From JBBTDV01 sp038042605 (GTDB lineage: Bacteria; Bdellovibrionota; UBA1018): 64,000 bases of DNA. The DNA lies in NCBI GenBank assembly GCA_964358645.1, contig CAYHPW010000009.1, positions 6,485-70,484 on the forward strand. Direction: 5' to 3'. This document shows positions 6,818-17,740 of this stretch, one piece after another. The number at the start of each line of letters is the position of its first letter. Position 1 is the first letter of the stretch. The notes under the pieces are model-generated. The model did not search any database and was not told the DNA's origin. It worked only from the letters and a program-made list of their open reading frames with translations. Made by a program: the position numbers and the translations under genes.

Positions 6818-7828
6818 GTGAAGCAATCACCAAAATCTAAAACAAAGTTCAAACTTGATAAAGGTCTCTTGGTGCGGATTCACGATCTAATGGTAAAGAC
6901 GCGCATGCTCGAAGAGCGTCTCGTTAGGATGTATAAGCTAAATGACGGGTACTTCTGGATCGGCGGACCGGGGGAGGAGGCTTTTAATATCCCACTTGGG
7001 CTGCAGATTAAAAAAGGTGAAGGCAAGGACTACGATTACCTCCATTTAAAATATCGTTCCAGCGGCGTACTGCTCACCATGGGCGCCGATCCCATGGATA
7101 CGATAAGGCAGATGAAGAATACCGCGACTGACCCTTATTCATGCGGAAGAAGTTTTGTTAACCATCAATCAATAAGAAGTTGGAATGTGATTCCTATCAC
7201 TTCACCGATTGGAGTCGAGTTCGCGACATCTATCGGGACAGGGCTTTCGCAGCGGAGACACGGAGGGGAAGGCATAACGATTGTTGTAGGTGGGGATGCC
7301 GGCACGGCCGAGGGCGAGTTTGCTTCGACGCTGATCTGGGCTGCAAGGCCGGGGTTCGAGCTTCCGATGCTGATAATCGTGACGAATAACAATTGGGGTA
7401 TATCCACCACGGCTGCAAGCCAGCATGGTGAAAAGTGGATTTCCGACCGCGGGAAGGCTTTCGGCATGCGAACGCTCACGATCAACGGCAACGACGTGGA
7501 GGAGTCTTACTTTGCGATAAAAGAATCAATGGAGTACGTGAGGACCGAGCGAAAGCCCGTTCTTTTGGAGGCGCTTGTATCAAGGCTTTATGGCCACAGC
7601 TCCGCAAGCGGGGCTAACTTCATATCTGATGAGGAGGATCCTCTCGTTACTTTTGAGACCAATCTTGAAAGAGCAGGAGTACTTGGCAGGGAGGAAATGA
7701 ACGCCATAAGGGAAAAGTATTTTGCCGAGATGCTTGAACTCTCAAAGAAGGTTAGGGAGGAGCCCATGCCTGATCCTTCAGCGATTTATGATTATACGTA
7801 TTTTGGCCAGAAGGGACGGTACTGGTAA
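6818..7828 (+). CDS. 2-oxoacid (branched-chain type) dehydrogenase E1 component, alpha subunit
   Basis: A 336-residue thiamine-diphosphate enzyme subunit that with E1 beta decarboxylates 2-oxoisovalerate or a related 2-oxoacid and passes the acyl group to lipoyl-E2. The ThDP/metal signature GGDAGTAEGEF (family GDG/GDA) to TNNNWGIST (conserved Asn pair) spans about residues 157-190. GPGEEAFNIPLG near residue 50 corresponds to the G-x-GEEA substrate-side loop, and YGHSSASGAN matches the phosphorylation-loop region. The start is GTG 6818 with GGAGG eight bases upstream. The beta-subunit gene overlaps by one base (TAATG). Genes for E2 and E3 are absent here, so they must lie elsewhere. The upstream promoter and dyad suggest regulated expression. 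Confidence 0.88.
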   Translation: MKQSPKSKTKFKLDKGLLVRIHDLMVKTRMLEERLVRMYKLNDGYFWIGGPGEEAFNIPLGLQIKKGEGKDYDYLHLKYRSSGVLLTMGADPMDTIRQMKNTATDPYSCGRSFVNHQSIRSWNVIPITSPIGVEFATSIGTGLSQRRHGGEGITIVVGGDAGTAEGEFASTLIWAARPGFELPMLIIVTNNNWGISTTAASQHGEKWISDRGKAFGMRTLTINGNDVEESYFAIKESMEYVRTERKPVLLEALVSRLYGHSSASGANFISDEEDPLVTFETNLERAGVLGREEMNAIREKYFAEMLELSKKVREEPMPDPSAIYDYTYFGQKGRYW

Positions 7829-8907
7829 TGGCTAACATGGCTCAGGCCATCAGGATGGCCCTTCATTACGGCGAAACTAATCTTGGCGTCACGGATGTTT
7901 TTGGCGAGGATGTCGGACCGCCCCTTGGCGGAGTTTTTACAGTTACGCAGGGGCTTAAGACGGCGTGGAATTCGCCGCTTGATGAGCGAGGCATCATAGG
8001 CGCCGCCATCGGGCTAGCGCTTGCCGGTGACAGGTGCGTGGCGGAGATACAGTTCTGCGATTATATTTTCAACACGATTGATTTGCTTAAGCTTGCGGGA
8101 CTTCAGTGCTGGATTTCAAACGGCCAGTGGAATGTCCCCATGACCGTCATGACCCCTGTGGGAAGTGGGATCCGTGGATCGATTTACCATTCACATTCGT
8201 TTGATGCGACAATGACGCATATCCCGGGTTGGAAGATCGTAATGCCCTCGACCCCCATTGATGCATACGGATTGATGATATCGTGTTTAAAGGACCCGAA
8301 CCCTACCATGTTTTTAAAACCAAAGGCGCTTCTTAGGGTCCGTGGCAAAGAGCAAATTCCGGGTGAACCCCCGCTCACCCCGGAGGGTGAGAAAATGTTG
8401 AAGGAAATGATTGATGCCCCACTTGGAGACCGCTCGAAATGGCAACCACGGTGGCCCGAAGAGCTTAGTGATTTCACCGTAAAAATCGGCTCTGCAAGAC
8501 TTGCATGCGAAGGCAAGGACATTACTGTTGTAAGTTACGGGCGCACGCTGCCGCTTTGCGAACAGGCGGCGTACAAGCTCCACGACGAAGAAGGATTATC
8601 GATCGAGGTTTTGGATCTAAGGAGTTTGTGGCCCTATGACTGGGAGATGATTTCCGAATCCATCCGCAAGACGCGGCGGGTACTTTTTGTGAACGAGGAC
8701 ACAGAGGTCACGAATTTTGGTGAGCACTTGCTTAGAAGGGTAGTCGAGGATGAGGAACTTTTTTATTGTCTTGAAGCCCGCCCAAGGCTTCTCGCTGGTG
8801 CATTCGTGCCAGGCATAGGGCTCGCTGACCCCATTGAGATGGCCAGCGTGCCCCAACTTACCTCTATTTTAAAAACCATCCGCGAGGTCCTTGCGGATAA
8901 AGCATAG
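7828..8907 (+). CDS. 2-oxoacid (branched-chain type) dehydrogenase E1 component, beta subunit
   Basis: A 359-residue partner of E1 alpha. The N-terminal pyrimidine-binding domain shows FGEDVGPPLGGVFTVTQGL, the IIGAAIGLALAGDRCVAEIQF block containing the conserved Glu that activates ThDP, and the PVGSGIRGSIYHSHSFDATMTHIPGWKIVMPSTP stretch typical of branched-chain enzymes. The C-terminal transketolase domain follows at about residues 230-355, with VVSYGRTLPLCEQAA, VLDLRSLWPYDW and a closing VPQLTSILKTIREVL helix. Length and motif order are normal. Translation is coupled to E1 alpha by the one-base overlap. Confidence 0.9.
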   Translation: MANMAQAIRMALHYGETNLGVTDVFGEDVGPPLGGVFTVTQGLKTAWNSPLDERGIIGAAIGLALAGDRCVAEIQFCDYIFNTIDLLKLAGLQCWISNGQWNVPMTVMTPVGSGIRGSIYHSHSFDATMTHIPGWKIVMPSTPIDAYGLMISCLKDPNPTMFLKPKALLRVRGKEQIPGEPPLTPEGEKMLKEMIDAPLGDRSKWQPRWPEELSDFTVKIGSARLACEGKDITVVSYGRTLPLCEQAAYKLHDEEGLSIEVLDLRSLWPYDWEMISESIRKTRRVLFVNEDTEVTNFGEHLLRRVVEDEELFYCLEARPRLLAGAFVPGIGLADPIEMASVPQLTSILKTIREVLADKA

Positions 8908-9049
8908 ACAGCAGATTGAAAATAACTAATAATTTCAACACAATGCAGCAATCCTAAGGTGTCTATAAGTTAGGGATTCCCAAAGGTTTTTTTAACCGAT
9001 ACAATATTAAATATAAGAAGTAGCGGGAAATATTAGGAGGGGTAACCCG

Positions 9050-11365
<2,316 letters not shown>

Positions 11366-11381
11366 GTACCAAGAACGCAAA

Positions 11382-12260
11382 GTGAGAAAAAAGACACCGC
11401 TTAAATTTACCAAGATGCACGGCTTAGGCAACGACTTCATCGTTATTGATGATCTTTCAGGTCGTGGTTTTTCCGCCCGCATGTTGAAGGGGGATCCCTC
11501 GCGCAAGCTCTGTGACAGGCGCTTTGGCGTCGGTGCAGATCAGATTCTTGTAATAGGCCGTGCCAGCCATAAAAATGCCGACGCGCGCATGGATATATTG
11601 AACGCCGATGGCTCGGTGGCCGAGATGTGCGGCAACGGTATAAGGGCTGTGGCGCTTTATCTTAAACAACATATATTTAAACGAAGCCGGAGCTTGTGTA
11701 TTGAAACACTTGCAGGGTTGAAGGATGTTGTATTCTCTGGTTCATCATCGCATCCCATGATTTCTGTCGATATGGGTAAGCCAATTCTTAGCGACGATTG
11801 CACTAAGGGCGGCGCGGCGCTTGATCTCTTGCACGCGGGTGTAGCGTATCTGCCGGGGGTTATGTTTTTCGAAGTCAATATAGGCAATCCACATGCGGTT
11901 GTTTTTGTGAATTCTGTTAATAATTACCCGGTCGATCAGGTGGGGCCTGCCATTGAGAACCATCCAAGATTTCCCGCAAGGACCAATGTGGAATTCGTTG
12001 AAGTCAACGGCCCAAAGTCCATAATCGTGCGTGTCTGGGAGCGCGGCGCTGGTCTCACGCTTGCGTGCGGGAGCGGTGCGTGCGCGTCCGCTGTTGCGGC
12101 GTTATGTAGCGGGCGTGTTCGCGGCCCATCGGTGAATGTCAATTTGCCAGGGGGCAAGCTTGTGATCAGGTGGCCAGGCCCAGGATCTTCCATAACAATG
12201 ACCGGTCCTGCTGAGGAAGTGTTTTTAGGAGTGGTGTCTAAGTCGGGAGAATATTTTTAA
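11382..12260 (+). CDS. dapF: diaminopimelate epimerase
   Basis: A 292-residue cytosolic enzyme converting LL- to meso-diaminopimelate for lysine and peptidoglycan synthesis by a cofactor-free two-cysteine mechanism. All family landmarks are present: KMHGLGNDFIVID at the N-terminus, the first catalytic Cys in MCGNGIR (about residue 83), GNPHAVVF, RTNVEFVEV, and the second catalytic Cys in ACGSGACAS (about residue 229). I prefer GTG 11382 as start because it lies just before the first conserved strand; a TTG 45 bases upstream would overlap the preceding gene. There is no strong ribosome-binding site, so translation may be coupled to the upstream secreted-protein gene, whose stop is 16 bp away. 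Confidence 0.92.
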   Translation: MRKKTPLKFTKMHGLGNDFIVIDDLSGRGFSARMLKGDPSRKLCDRRFGVGADQILVIGRASHKNADARMDILNADGSVAEMCGNGIRAVALYLKQHIFKRSRSLCIETLAGLKDVVFSGSSSHPMISVDMGKPILSDDCTKGGAALDLLHAGVAYLPGVMFFEVNIGNPHAVVFVNSVNNYPVDQVGPAIENHPRFPARTNVEFVEVNGPKSIIVRVWERGAGLTLACGSGACASAVAALCSGRVRGPSVNVNLPGGKLVIRWPGPGSSITMTGPAEEVFLGVVSKSGEYF

Positions 12261-12389
12261 GGCGTAGTGAACAAAAATATTTCAATCCCCGCGGGGTGCT
12301 TTTATCCCTCGGATTTCTGAACTTTTTTCGCCCCTCAAATGCAAAATCCCGGATGAATCCTAAGGAATAGTTTTCAGATCCGAGCTTCA

Positions 12390-14306
12390 TTAGTTCCGGC
12401 GTGGCAGAATTTTCCTCACAAATTTCCGCGGCACTTTTGTTTTAGGCACGTTACCATCAAACCAGCTGCGAACATCAAGATCCAAACCACAGCCATGCGT
12501 GTAGTTGTAAAGCGCTTTTTTAAGTCCATCGCCAAGCATGTCGTGATCACAATCGACGCTATCTTCAAATAATAAATCATTACAAGTGAACACAGGACTA
12601 GATGCAACACCTACATCTGCGTATTTTTGCACGAGACAGATCCCGTATTTATCCGGACTTTTAGCTATGGGGCTGTGTACCGTGAGACTGAACCTGTGCC
12701 AATATCCTGAATGAATGCAGCCGGCCTCAAAAAGCTGCCGGGCCACTTCAAGTGAATCCAACGTTTCTTGAGAGGTCTGGGTTGGGAATCCATACATCAA
12801 ATACGCGTGCACCATGATCCCTGCGTTTGAAAACGCATCTGTGACCTGTACGGCTTGCTCAAGACTCACGCCTTTTTTCATCAGCTTCAACAGCCTGTCA
12901 GAAACTGTCTCTAGACCGCCAGTGACAGCTATGCAGCCGGAACGAGCCAGAAGCGCGGTAAGCTCTTTATCGAATATTTTGTCAAAACGGATATTGCCCC
13001 ACCAGGTAATGCATATCTTTCTGGCAATAATGGTTTCTGCCAACACCCTAAGCAGCGACGGTGGCATGGCTTCATCCACAAAATGAAAACCACTTGAACC
13101 GGTTTCGCGCATCACAGTCACAATTCTGTCCACCAAGTCCTCGGCAGACGCGGGAGCGTAATGTTTGATGTAATCAAGACTCGTGTCGCAAAACGTGCAC
13201 TTTCTCCAATAACAGCCATGGGCTAGTGTGAGTTTATTCCAGCGGCAATCAGACCATATACGAAGTGCTGGATTGAGCGTCTCAAAAACCGAAAAATACT
13301 CATCAAGCTTAAGACCTTTGTAGCTTGGTGCCGCTATGTTTTTACGCGTAATATCGATCGAGTCATTGCTAAAACCGATGGTCATGATCTTATCGTCTTT
13401 TTTCATCATCGTTCTTACAAGACTGTTTAATTCCAATCGGCCATCAAGATGGTCTATCAGCCTAAGCAGCGGCGTCTCTCCATCATCAAACGTTATAAAA
13501 TCAAAGTAATCAAAAACTCTGGGATCGCTCAGTTGCCTTAACTCGGTATTGACGAACCCACCACCAAGCACCAGTTTTGCTGATGGAGACAGTGATTTTA
13601 TCAGCTGTGCCATTCTGAAGGCACCGTAAACATTTCCTGGAAATGGCACTGAAATGCCGACCAGCTCTGGTTCATGCTCACTTATCGTTTTGCGTGTGTT
13701 CTCATCGATCATTGTGTCAATAAGAGTAGGTCGAGCCGAAAGGGCTTCATGTAGCTGGCCAAAACCATCAAGACTTAATGTTAGTTTTTCGCCATACCTT
13801 GAAAAACCAAAGCGTCCATCTATCCCTTCCTGGACTACATCAGCGATGTCGTCCAAGTACAAGCTGGCTAGATACTTTGCCATATCGGTCGTGCCCATGG
13901 CACCGAATGCTAGAGAAAATACATTTCCGCCATTTTTTGTAAATTCTCGTTCGATAGTCCTGATCCGTTCACCTTCAGGGAGAAAGTTTCTGCCTGTGAT
14001 TTTAAAAGCAAGCGTCGGATCATTCCCCTGCAAAAATCGGATTACTGCGTCAATAGTGTTTATGTATTCATCAGCTCGTTTCAGGAAGTTTCTCACCGAT
14101 AACGGTGACGACAATGACTCACCAGATAGCCATGAAGTAACCCTTTGCAAACCGCCGGCTGAGAACAATTTAAGCAAAAGATCAAGTGAGGCATCGACAA
14201 TCGAAACATCAATACCTTGGCCACGTAAAAAGCCAGCCAGATACGTTATGGAAGGATAAGGAGTATTAGGCTGTATAACTGGCGGAATTACGAGCACTAC
14301 ACGCAT
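12390..14306 (-). CDS. B12-binding-domain radical SAM protein
   Basis: A 638-residue enzyme with an N-terminal B12-binding-like Rossmann domain (begins VVLVIPPVIQPNTPYPSITYLAGFLRGQG and includes LVGISVPFPGNVYGA and the KLVLGGGFVNTEL strand) and a radical SAM TIM barrel. The cluster motif is Cys365, Cys370 and Cys373 in GCYWRKCTFCD, so the spacing is C-x4-C-x2-C rather than the classic C-x3-C-x2-C. Later barrel motifs are present: GFHFVDEAMPP, ITWWGNIRFD, VTGGLETVSDRLLKLMKKGV and VHAYLMYGFPTQT, the last typical of BchE/HpnP-like anaerobic enzymes. The substrate is unknown. It starts nine bases after a gene for a small secreted protein, suggesting a two-gene unit. Confidence 0.8.
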   Translation of the reverse strand: MRVVLVIPPVIQPNTPYPSITYLAGFLRGQGIDVSIVDASLDLLLKLFSAGGLQRVTSWLSGESLSSPLSVRNFLKRADEYINTIDAVIRFLQGNDPTLAFKITGRNFLPEGERIRTIEREFTKNGGNVFSLAFGAMGTTDMAKYLASLYLDDIADVVQEGIDGRFGFSRYGEKLTLSLDGFGQLHEALSARPTLIDTMIDENTRKTISEHEPELVGISVPFPGNVYGAFRMAQLIKSLSPSAKLVLGGGFVNTELRQLSDPRVFDYFDFITFDDGETPLLRLIDHLDGRLELNSLVRTMMKKDDKIMTIGFSNDSIDITRKNIAAPSYKGLKLDEYFSVFETLNPALRIWSDCRWNKLTLAHGCYWRKCTFCDTSLDYIKHYAPASAEDLVDRIVTVMRETGSSGFHFVDEAMPPSLLRVLAETIIARKICITWWGNIRFDKIFDKELTALLARSGCIAVTGGLETVSDRLLKLMKKGVSLEQAVQVTDAFSNAGIMVHAYLMYGFPTQTSQETLDSLEVARQLFEAGCIHSGYWHRFSLTVHSPIAKSPDKYGICLVQKYADVGVASSPVFTCNDLLFEDSVDCDHDMLGDGLKKALYNYTHGCGLDLDVRSWFDGNVPKTKVPRKFVRKILPRRN

Positions 14307-14315
14307 ATGGCGTAA

Positions 14316-14747
14316 TCATGGGTCATTTATATTCTCAAGGCAGTACTCAATTTCATCTCTAGGACCAGTTCTTAGCGTGGAGAGATCAGATCCAACGATG
14401 GAATATGAAAGTCCGCAGCTCGTTGTCAACCATTTACCAGGTGGTTCACACACATAAGGATTCACATCAAACATCACTGTGCAAAAATACCAATATTTAT
14501 TCTTTTCAGACTTAGATTGCATTACGGCGCACCTGATATCAGGCTGTTCACTAGCATTAATGCGTACGCGGGCATCTACACACCCTTCATTAACCGTATC
14601 ATCCAAAATACCATTAATGTTACGGACTATCTCTTCTATTATGCGTTGCTCTTGCCTGATTGGATGCGACGGTTGGCCTGAAAATAAATTAACTGGAAAA
14701 AAGGCAAGTAATGCCAAAATACTAATCAGCTGCAATGTGAATTTCAT
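14316..14747 (-). CDS. small secreted Cys-containing protein
   Basis: A 143-residue exported protein with no family I recognise. The start is ATG 14747, with GAGG seven bases upstream. Residues 1-24 form a signal peptide. The mature part has one amphipathic helix (RIIEEIVRNINGILDD) and six cysteines spaced through a beta-rich remainder (GCVDAR, DIRCAVM, YFCTV, VCEPPG, TSCGLS, EYCLE), suggesting three disulfides in the periplasm or outside the cell. It directly precedes the radical SAM gene. Nothing marks it as a peptide substrate of that enzyme; the link is only genomic. Confidence 0.55.
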   Translation of the reverse strand: MKFTLQLISILALLAFFPVNLFSGQPSHPIRQEQRIIEEIVRNINGILDDTVNEGCVDARVRINASEQPDIRCAVMQSKSEKNKYWYFCTVMFDVNPYVCEPPGKWLTTSCGLSYSIVGSDLSTLRTGPRDEIEYCLENINDP

Positions 14748-14753
14748 ATACAA

Positions 14754-15065
14754 ACCTCACAGGCAATACCAAAGATTGCAGGTTTTTAGCACCATTTATT
14801 TAATAACACCAGGCATACTTAAATTTTCAGCCTTTGTTCTAACGCTAGCCCCAAGCTCCATAGGTAGTGGTTCAGGGGTTCATTGGTATGGATAATGGCG
14901 AGTATGGCGCGGGATCAATAGCAACGGCGTTCTCAAAAAGGCGAAAGAAAAATAGATAGTCCCGGCTAAAGCCATGGCGCCCTACCTCCGGCCGCGTAGG
15001 GTCAGTTTTTTTGAAGAGCTTTTTGTGACTAACCTGTGGTGATGTGTCCGCCTGTAGTGCTCACT
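14754..15065 (+). other. 312-bp gap with a small ORF and an orphan terminator
   Basis: No recognisable gene lies here. A 23-codon plus-strand frame, ATG 14890 to TAG 14961, has AGGGG upstream and a very basic tail (SKRRKKNR). It is followed by an intrinsic-terminator-like hairpin at 14980-15012. The combination suggests a short transcript or the remnant of a gene. Confidence 0.25.
14980..15012 (+). terminator. possible rho-independent terminator without an upstream gene
   Basis: CCCTAC (14980-14985), a 10-nt loop and GTAGGG (14996-15001) are followed by TCAG and seven T. It is oriented for a plus-strand transcript, yet both flanking genes are on the minus strand. Confidence 0.4.
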
Positions 15066-15755
15066 TTAGTTGTAGTTGCTGTGATTTCTTATGATCCAAT
15101 AGATCTCGCTCAAGGCCTCGTAATCGGCTTTACTGTGGTACTTTGCTTGTGCCTCGGAAAGTTCTTCTGAGATCATAATCTTTTCTTGGCGGCTTAACTC
15201 AACGGAATAATTTAGAAGAATCAAATCGACTATTTTTTTTATAGTTGGAATCTCCTGCATTAGTGAAAGTCTTGAGACGAGTTTGCCAAGTCCCTTATCC
15301 TGATCGACTGGAAGCAGTCTCTCAATTTCACTCAACAGTGTTTCAGCTTGTAGCTTTTCTTCTCCACCAAGTTTTGTATTACTGGAATTGTTCTGAAGAA
15401 GAACAAGTTTTTCAAGAGCCAACTGCGCCTTTAGAGCAGGTTGAACCCAGATGAATTCATTTCCGACAACTATTTTTCGGGCGTAAAATGCTAATAATGA
15501 AGTATTCTCATGCAACTTAGGCTTTGCTGTTTTAGTTTTGTCCAACAGTGCACTCAGCGATTCCAGACGTGAGCGAATTTGATCGCGCAGTTCTATTGCT
15601 GGGGACTTCTTACTCTCCCCGAAGATATCCGAGCAAGGTGTGGCATAAACTAATTTTGATGTAAAAAAGATAGAGATAACAAAAAAAACTATTATCAAAC
15701 GAAGTGTTTGAGAATCAAAACTGGATCGCACCCATGCGAGACTATATTTGTGCAT
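15066..15755 (-). CDS. exported or membrane-anchored protein of unknown function
   Basis: A 229-residue protein I cannot assign. It has an unusually long charged N-terminus (about 18 residues) before one hydrophobic helix (LRLIIVFFVISIFFTSKLVYA), which could be a long signal peptide or an N-terminal anchor. The remainder is almost entirely helical and charged, with heptad-like segments around residues 55-75 (ELRDQIRSRLESLSALLDK) and 185-225, ending with several Tyr/Asn residues. No ribosome-binding site is obvious at the ATG. Its codon usage is AT-rich, like that of the neighbouring secreted proteins and unlike that of the metabolic genes further on. Confidence 0.5.
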   Translation of the reverse strand: MHKYSLAWVRSSFDSQTLRLIIVFFVISIFFTSKLVYATPCSDIFGESKKSPAIELRDQIRSRLESLSALLDKTKTAKPKLHENTSLLAFYARKIVVGNEFIWVQPALKAQLALEKLVLLQNNSSNTKLGGEEKLQAETLLSEIERLLPVDQDKGLGKLVSRLSLMQEIPTIKKIVDLILLNYSVELSRQEKIMISEELSEAQAKYHSKADYEALSEIYWIIRNHSNYN

Positions 15756-15988
15756 AGAAAGTTGTTTAATTTCAAAAATCCGTAGGAGTTAGTTCCTTTT
15801 AACGGCTTGAACTTAATTAACGAGAGACACTAAATCATTATATGACGCTTATTGTCAATACTTTTCACGCGGGTGCGGTTACCAGCGAATCGCCCCGCAT
15901 GTGCAGAGGAAATTGCTGTATTTCCAATCTTTTTCTGCCCCGAATCCTGAGACACTAATCTTAGTGAATCTTTTCTCTATAAGGCCAT

Positions 15989-16264
15989 GTGGATTTTTCA
16001 GTTGCTGAAATCGCAGCACGCCGTGAGTTCGAAGAGCTGGCGCGTGCTGATGAAGCGACTCATGAAGAGTACGAGCGGGGGATCAAAGAAAAAGCCTTTA
16101 ATCGCGCCTTTCCCGAAAAAGATCGGCAAAACGAAGTGATTCATGAAACTTGACGAAGCAAAAAATTCCCTCTGCGTGAGACGGCTGAGCGCTATAATTT
16201 AGAGGAGAGTAGGAAAGCCTATGTATGGAGTTCACCACGGGTCTGTAGTGCCTTCGCTCACTAA
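15989..16264 (+). pseudogene. decayed remnant of two overlapping small genes
   Basis: The gap between the minus-strand genes at 15756-16274 holds protein-like plus-strand sequence. A GTG-started 54-codon frame (VDFSVAEIAARREFEELARAD and onwards, highly charged) stops at TGA 16151. An ATG at 16143 overlaps it (MKLDEAK) but runs into a stop; shifting frame at the A6 run near 16160 restores KFPLRETAERYNLEESRKAYVW up to TAA 16262. This two-gene overlapping layout resembles a small toxin-antitoxin-type cassette, but I recognise neither family. The rest of the gap shows nothing. Confidence 0.35.
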
Positions 16265-16274
16265 GCGTAATTTT

Positions 16275-17588
16275 TTAAGGGATTTGAACAATAACTGAAT
16301 ACACCGATTTCTTACCAGATGATCGATGAACAACTTCTTGAAGAAAATAAAGAGTGTTAGGGGGTAATGAACCTGCCATAAACTGAAGTTTTAATGTATG
16401 AGCACCATTATAGTCATATTCACTTTGGGGGACTCCCGATAGCTCTATATTGTTTGTTGTCCAGGTTTGTCCATCATCTTCTGAGTAAGCATGAATTCCA
16501 TTACCAACAACATGGATATTCCCTTCGTTTGAGATAAATAAATTGTGTGCATTTCCTTTTACTTTATTGACTGGTCTACTCCAGCTGTGTTTGTAATCTT
16601 TAAATTTCTCTAACCACACAGGATCCATATTATTAATATCCGCTTTTTGTGTCAGAACATAATACACATTGTTTTCAGTATGTGTTGGTTGAGAAATATC
16701 TTGGATATGTGGATAGTAGCCGCCTTCAGGCGATCCAATACGTCTACCAAGGGTGAACCCATTTAATATTTTTTCACCATAGTGAGTGTAGTTAAAAACA
16801 TAAATTGCGTTTCTTGCAGCGGTTGGACATTTACTAGAACTACAAACGTAGCCATTAGGGTGATGACCAGTTGCTACAGATAATCTATGTCCTTGTGCCA
16901 GAAGGGTTGGATATATGAATTTTCCATCGGCATAGTGACGAACAGCTTTGGGATTATACCACTTATCATTTATCATTTTATCATTGGCAAAAAGACCGCA
17001 CCTAAGAATATCTGTCAAAGAAGATTTGGAATATCCCCAATTTGTTGTACACAGATAAAGTCCATCGTTATTAGGTTCATAGGTGACGCCAAAATAGTAG
17101 TTATCGACACCCCAAACTAAAGTATCAACTTGTTTGGGATTTGAAAGAGTGGATTTCTCTATATTCTCAAAAATTAAATGTTCAACAGAACCGCTCCCCT
17201 GAAAGGAACTGTCTCGTGGATAAACGATGTGCAACCTTTGTTGTTTGTCTAGAATCAAACTGGGTGGTTGATGGGCATTAGAAGACTTTTTTTCCCAAAC
17301 CCGCTGCCAGCCAGCACTTGGATTTTTTTCATCGAATCGAAACAAGCTAATATCTCTGGGATGGGCTGGATGAGTTTGGAGAACAGCAAAATGGTAGCGA
17401 TCACTGCGAACATATTTTGGAGAATGTCGTCCCCAAAGAAGCATGCTAGAACGGTTGCCATCGGGAAGAATTTCAGGAATAGAGCCAATGATTTTATAAG
17501 ATGTGTAATGAAAAGAATTCGCATAAAGATCATTAAGAGAGGATCCTAAAATAAATAAACTGATCAAATAAAAAAAAGGAACAAACAT
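16275..17588 (-). CDS. secreted BNR/Asp-box beta-propeller-like protein
   Basis: A 437-residue exported protein with a signal peptide at residues 1-23. The start has AGGA seven bases upstream. A canonical Asp-box SEDDGQTW (S-x-D-x-G-x-T-W) lies near residue 365, and a series of blade-like repeats with aromatic turn residues fills the body (for example SLILDKQQRLHIVYPRD and NLFISNEGNIHVVGNGIHAY), the pattern of sialidase-type propellers. Catalytic residues of true sialidases (Arg triad, Tyr/Glu pair) are not obvious, so a binding or structural role is as likely as hydrolysis. The gene is AT-rich compared with its neighbours and sits in a stretch of secreted-protein genes and gene remnants, which suggests horizontal acquisition. 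Confidence 0.55.
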   Translation of the reverse strand: MFVPFFYLISLFILGSSLNDLYANSFHYTSYKIIGSIPEILPDGNRSSMLLWGRHSPKYVRSDRYHFAVLQTHPAHPRDISLFRFDEKNPSAGWQRVWEKKSSNAHQPPSLILDKQQRLHIVYPRDSSFQGSGSVEHLIFENIEKSTLSNPKQVDTLVWGVDNYYFGVTYEPNNDGLYLCTTNWGYSKSSLTDILRCGLFANDKMINDKWYNPKAVRHYADGKFIYPTLLAQGHRLSVATGHHPNGYVCSSSKCPTAARNAIYVFNYTHYGEKILNGFTLGRRIGSPEGGYYPHIQDISQPTHTENNVYYVLTQKADINNMDPVWLEKFKDYKHSWSRPVNKVKGNAHNLFISNEGNIHVVGNGIHAYSEDDGQTWTTNNIELSGVPQSEYDYNGAHTLKLQFMAGSLPPNTLYFLQEVVHRSSGKKSVYSVIVQIP

Positions 17589-17740
17589 AGCAAAATCCTA
17601 CTTTGAAATAATGCTGTGCGCCCATGAACTAGAACACATCACTACTATATCGGAATAATTGATTATTTCATTAAGGCGCATGCAGCGGTTCATTTTTCAT
17701 CCCATTTGGTGCACATGTCACTAGTGGATTTTGTGCGAAC

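Noticed and set aside
12287..12296. CCCCGCGGGG palindrome after dapF, followed by TGCTTTT
   Set aside because: It has no loop and a poor T run, so it is not convincing as a terminator.
13654..14259. Plus-strand open frame of 201 codons
   Set aside because: It is fully antisense to the radical SAM gene, whose domains and motifs are clear, and the translation is Ser/Arg-rich without a family.
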